From CAZTAR01 sp043813895 (GTDB lineage: Bacteria; Planctomycetota; Phycisphaerae; UBA1845; UTPLA1), in the NCBI GenBank assembly GCA_043813895.1, contig JBDRKQ010000241.1:1-42034 (forward strand): 42,034 nucleotides of DNA, in the 5' to 3' direction. Numbering within the stretch: position 1 is the stretch's first letter; the number at the start of each line of letters is the position of its first letter. Below the pieces are notes generated by a model. It had not been told where the DNA came from, did not search any database, and was given only the letters and a program-made list of their open reading frames with translations. Both the position numbers and the translations under genes were made by a program. Shown in pieces: positions 40,682 to 42,034 of the stretch.

Positions 40682-40746
40682 CGTCGGCCCCCCGTGGCCG
40701 ACGAGGAACACGAGTTGCCTGCAACGGCCGACCGGGGCGTCGGCCG
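40682..40746. repeat. Cluster of three palindromes after clpP (REP/BIME-like)
   Basis: CGTCGGCC-(6)-GGCCGACG at 40682-40703, GTTGC-CT-GCAAC at 40714-40725 and CGGCCGAC-(6)-GTCGGCCG at 40725-40746 are all exact stems. The two outer ones share the GTCGGCC core in opposite arrangement, as in bacterial interspersed mosaic elements. The core also appears in the hairpin at 310-336. Confidence 0.55.
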
Positions 40747-40868
40747 CTACAGAATAACGGGTAGAGCAGAGATACTCTTTGCTCGCGTGCGGCGACAAGG
40801 TGGAACTTTGCCGCATCCGCACACAGACGCCACAAACGTGGCGCCAAATAGCCTAGGGCGGACGACAC

Positions 40869-41522
40869 ATGCTGCGAGTCACGCTCAAACGATTCGGATC
40901 GATCCTTCCGGCCATGGTGTTGGGTTTGGCCCTGCCGATGGGAGCCGCCTGCAACGATCAGGGCCGTGCCGACCCTCGGATCACTCAAATCCAGGAGTTG
41001 CAGGACAAAGCCGCCGCGCAAGCGCGGCGGATTGTCGAGAAAGATGAGGCAATCCTCGCACAGGCGGCCCGCATTCGGGAGTTGCAGAACTTGGAGGGCG
41101 CTCGGTCGATCGAGAACCTGATCCATGTCACGCGAATTGAACTGGCCCCGCTTTCCGGGGGGTATGACGACGACGGGGATTCGGTCGACGAAGGCGTTGT
41201 GGCCTACGTGCGATTGCTGGATCAGGACGGCGACGTTATCAAGGCGACCGGAGGTGTTCGCGTCCGTCTTATTGACTTGTCCAACCCCGAGGGACAACAA
41301 CTTGTCGGTGGCTTGGCCCTGGATGCCGCCGGCTTGAAGCCCCTTTGGTTCGGTCGGCTCCTCACTTCTCACTACACGATCAAGGTGCCCTGGGCCGACG
41401 GCGCGAAGCGAGCCGAGCATAAGTCCATCACTGTCCACGTGACATTCACAGACCTGCTGTCCGGCGAGGTGTTCGAGACTCAGAAGGCAGTCGAAGTGCG
41501 CGGCGCGATGCCCAGCCAATAA
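40869..41522 (+). CDS. Probable exported lipoprotein with coiled coil and beta domain
   Basis: A 217-residue protein. Residues 1-27 form a signal peptide ending at a cysteine (LALPMGAAC), a weak lipobox with G at -3. Residues about 35-75 are a charged coiled coil (QELQDKAAAQARRIVEKDEAIL). From about 85 on, alternating strands (VTRIELAPLSGGYDDDGDSV, VAYVRLLDQDGDVIK, ITVHVTFTDLLSGEVFE) suggest a beta-sandwich. The GGYDDDGDSVDEG loop is acid-rich and could bind calcium. I recognise no named family. It is probably anchored to the outer face of a membrane. Confidence 0.7.
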   Translation: MLRVTLKRFGSILPAMVLGLALPMGAACNDQGRADPRITQIQELQDKAAAQARRIVEKDEAILAQAARIRELQNLEGARSIENLIHVTRIELAPLSGGYDDDGDSVDEGVVAYVRLLDQDGDVIKATGGVRVRLIDLSNPEGQQLVGGLALDAAGLKPLWFGRLLTSHYTIKVPWADGAKRAEHKSITVHVTFTDLLSGEVFETQKAVEVRGAMPSQ

Positions 41523-41668
41523 CTGCGTGGACCCAGTCTAACGTCGGAGCCGCAGGTGCGGCGGCGCCTCTGACCGTGTATCTATGCGCCGGCCGAGGGC
41601 CTCGGTACAATCAACCGACCGGTACCCCTCGTGTGCAACAGACACCTTAGAGCTTGGAGGATACGTCG

Positions 41669-42022
41669 ATGAACAGGCAGAGGAACTTCGGGGTCGGCAT
41701 CGCACTCGTGTTGGCATTCGCGTTGGTCTCGTTCTTTTGTTGGCAGCGTCCGACCCTGGCGCAATCCAGCGGCCTGCAGCTCGCCGGGAAGATTTCCCAG
41801 ACCAAAGCAGGCTTCGAGCCCTTGCTCGCGAAGCACGGCGACAAGGGGATGCTCCTGACGATCGAAATACGCGTCGCCGGCCCCCACGTCGATACCGTCC
41901 AGGTCATCGGCAAGCTCGTCCAGGCCACGGACTCTTTCCTGCTCGTCAAGATGCAAAACGAGCGAGACCTGACGTTCATTCCTTGGGAGCATGTTCTCCA
42001 CATCACCGGCCGGCCGTCCTGA
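41669..42022 (+). CDS. Small exported protein of unknown function
   Basis: A 117-residue protein with an N-terminal signal peptide: basic NRQRN, hydrophobic core VGIALVLAFALVSFF and a likely cleavage near TLAQSS. The mature part has a helix (FEPLLAKHGDKG) and then four short strands ending in GKLVQATDSFLLVKMQN and FIPWEHVLHITG. That resembles small Sm-like or PRC-like barrels, but this is only an impression. ATG 41669 is set by GGAGG 8 nt upstream; a TTG at 41654 overlaps that site and is rejected. It stands alone, 146 bp after the lipoprotein gene. Confidence 0.75.
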   Translation: MNRQRNFGVGIALVLAFALVSFFCWQRPTLAQSSGLQLAGKISQTKAGFEPLLAKHGDKGMLLTIEIRVAGPHVDTVQVIGKLVQATDSFLLVKMQNERDLTFIPWEHVLHITGRPS

Positions 42023-42034
42023 GCAGATCGGAAA

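Noticed and set aside
1..42034. CRISPR array, integrase, phage or toxin-antitoxin genes
   Set aside because: No spaced direct repeats, integrase, structural phage or toxin-antitoxin motifs were seen anywhere in the window.

Overview
The window comes from a moderately high-GC bacterium, most probably a member of the Planctomycetota. That placement is an inference. It rests on a GspE–PilT–GspE pilus-ATPase cluster, a trigger factor followed by two different ClpP subunits, a B12-type radical SAM protein of a style common there, and many short palindromic intergenic elements whose shadow translations read like 'LADARGSD', 'LPDGRGSD' and 'LACVRGSD'. No assembly or taxonomy data were available, and every family call is by motif recognition, not by search.

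Layout. 1-4.5 kb: a truncated glycosyltransferase end, a small DUF6504-like protein, a PNPOx-like flavoprotein, an Hpt + REC-GGDEF pair (c-di-GMP output), purE and a small membrane protein. 4.6-8.5 kb (minus strand): an M24 aminopeptidase, an alpha/beta hydrolase and a B12-binding radical SAM enzyme, separated by REP-like repeats. 8.7-11.2 kb: an S41 protease and tsaD. 11.5-16.4 kb: pilB-like, pilT and a second pilB-like ATPase. 16.8-21.8 kb: a DHH phosphoesterase, then an unusual PTS-EIIA/middle-domain/diadenylate-cyclase fusion translationally coupled to an APC transporter with two C-terminal USP domains. 22.1-27.8 kb: a tight four-gene operon, namely a threonine-synthase-like PLP enzyme, a DgcN-like DUF1611 protein, a MurL-like ATP-dependent epimerase fused to a creatininase-family amidohydrolase, and a DgcA/dipeptide-epimerase enolase. 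28.1-34.2 kb: a MITE-like element, an OmpR/histidine-kinase pair, PTS enzyme I and a processive-type GT2. 34.2-36.1 kb (minus): an ABC ATPase and FtsX-type permease. 36.1-36.8 kb (minus): a tiny membrane peptide, a terminator and an Asp-ligated ferredoxin behind a textbook sigma-54 promoter. 37.1-42.0 kb: tRNA-Gly(GCC), tig, clpP, clpP and two exported proteins.

How the parts may work together. Two loci stand out. First, the diadenylate cyclase fusion carries an EIIA domain with its phospho-histidine, and PTS enzyme I lies 11 kb away. Phosphoenolpyruvate status could therefore set c-di-AMP production, and the coupled transporter with USP domains is the obvious candidate target. Second, the four-gene operon brings together three separate protein families that each act on the alpha-carbon or alpha-amine of glutamate (MurL, DgcN, DgcA), plus an amide-cleaving domain and a PLP enzyme. 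This suggests an uncharacterised pathway that makes, recycles or degrades a D-/L-glutamate-containing compound. Both proposals are inference from domain content and gene order.
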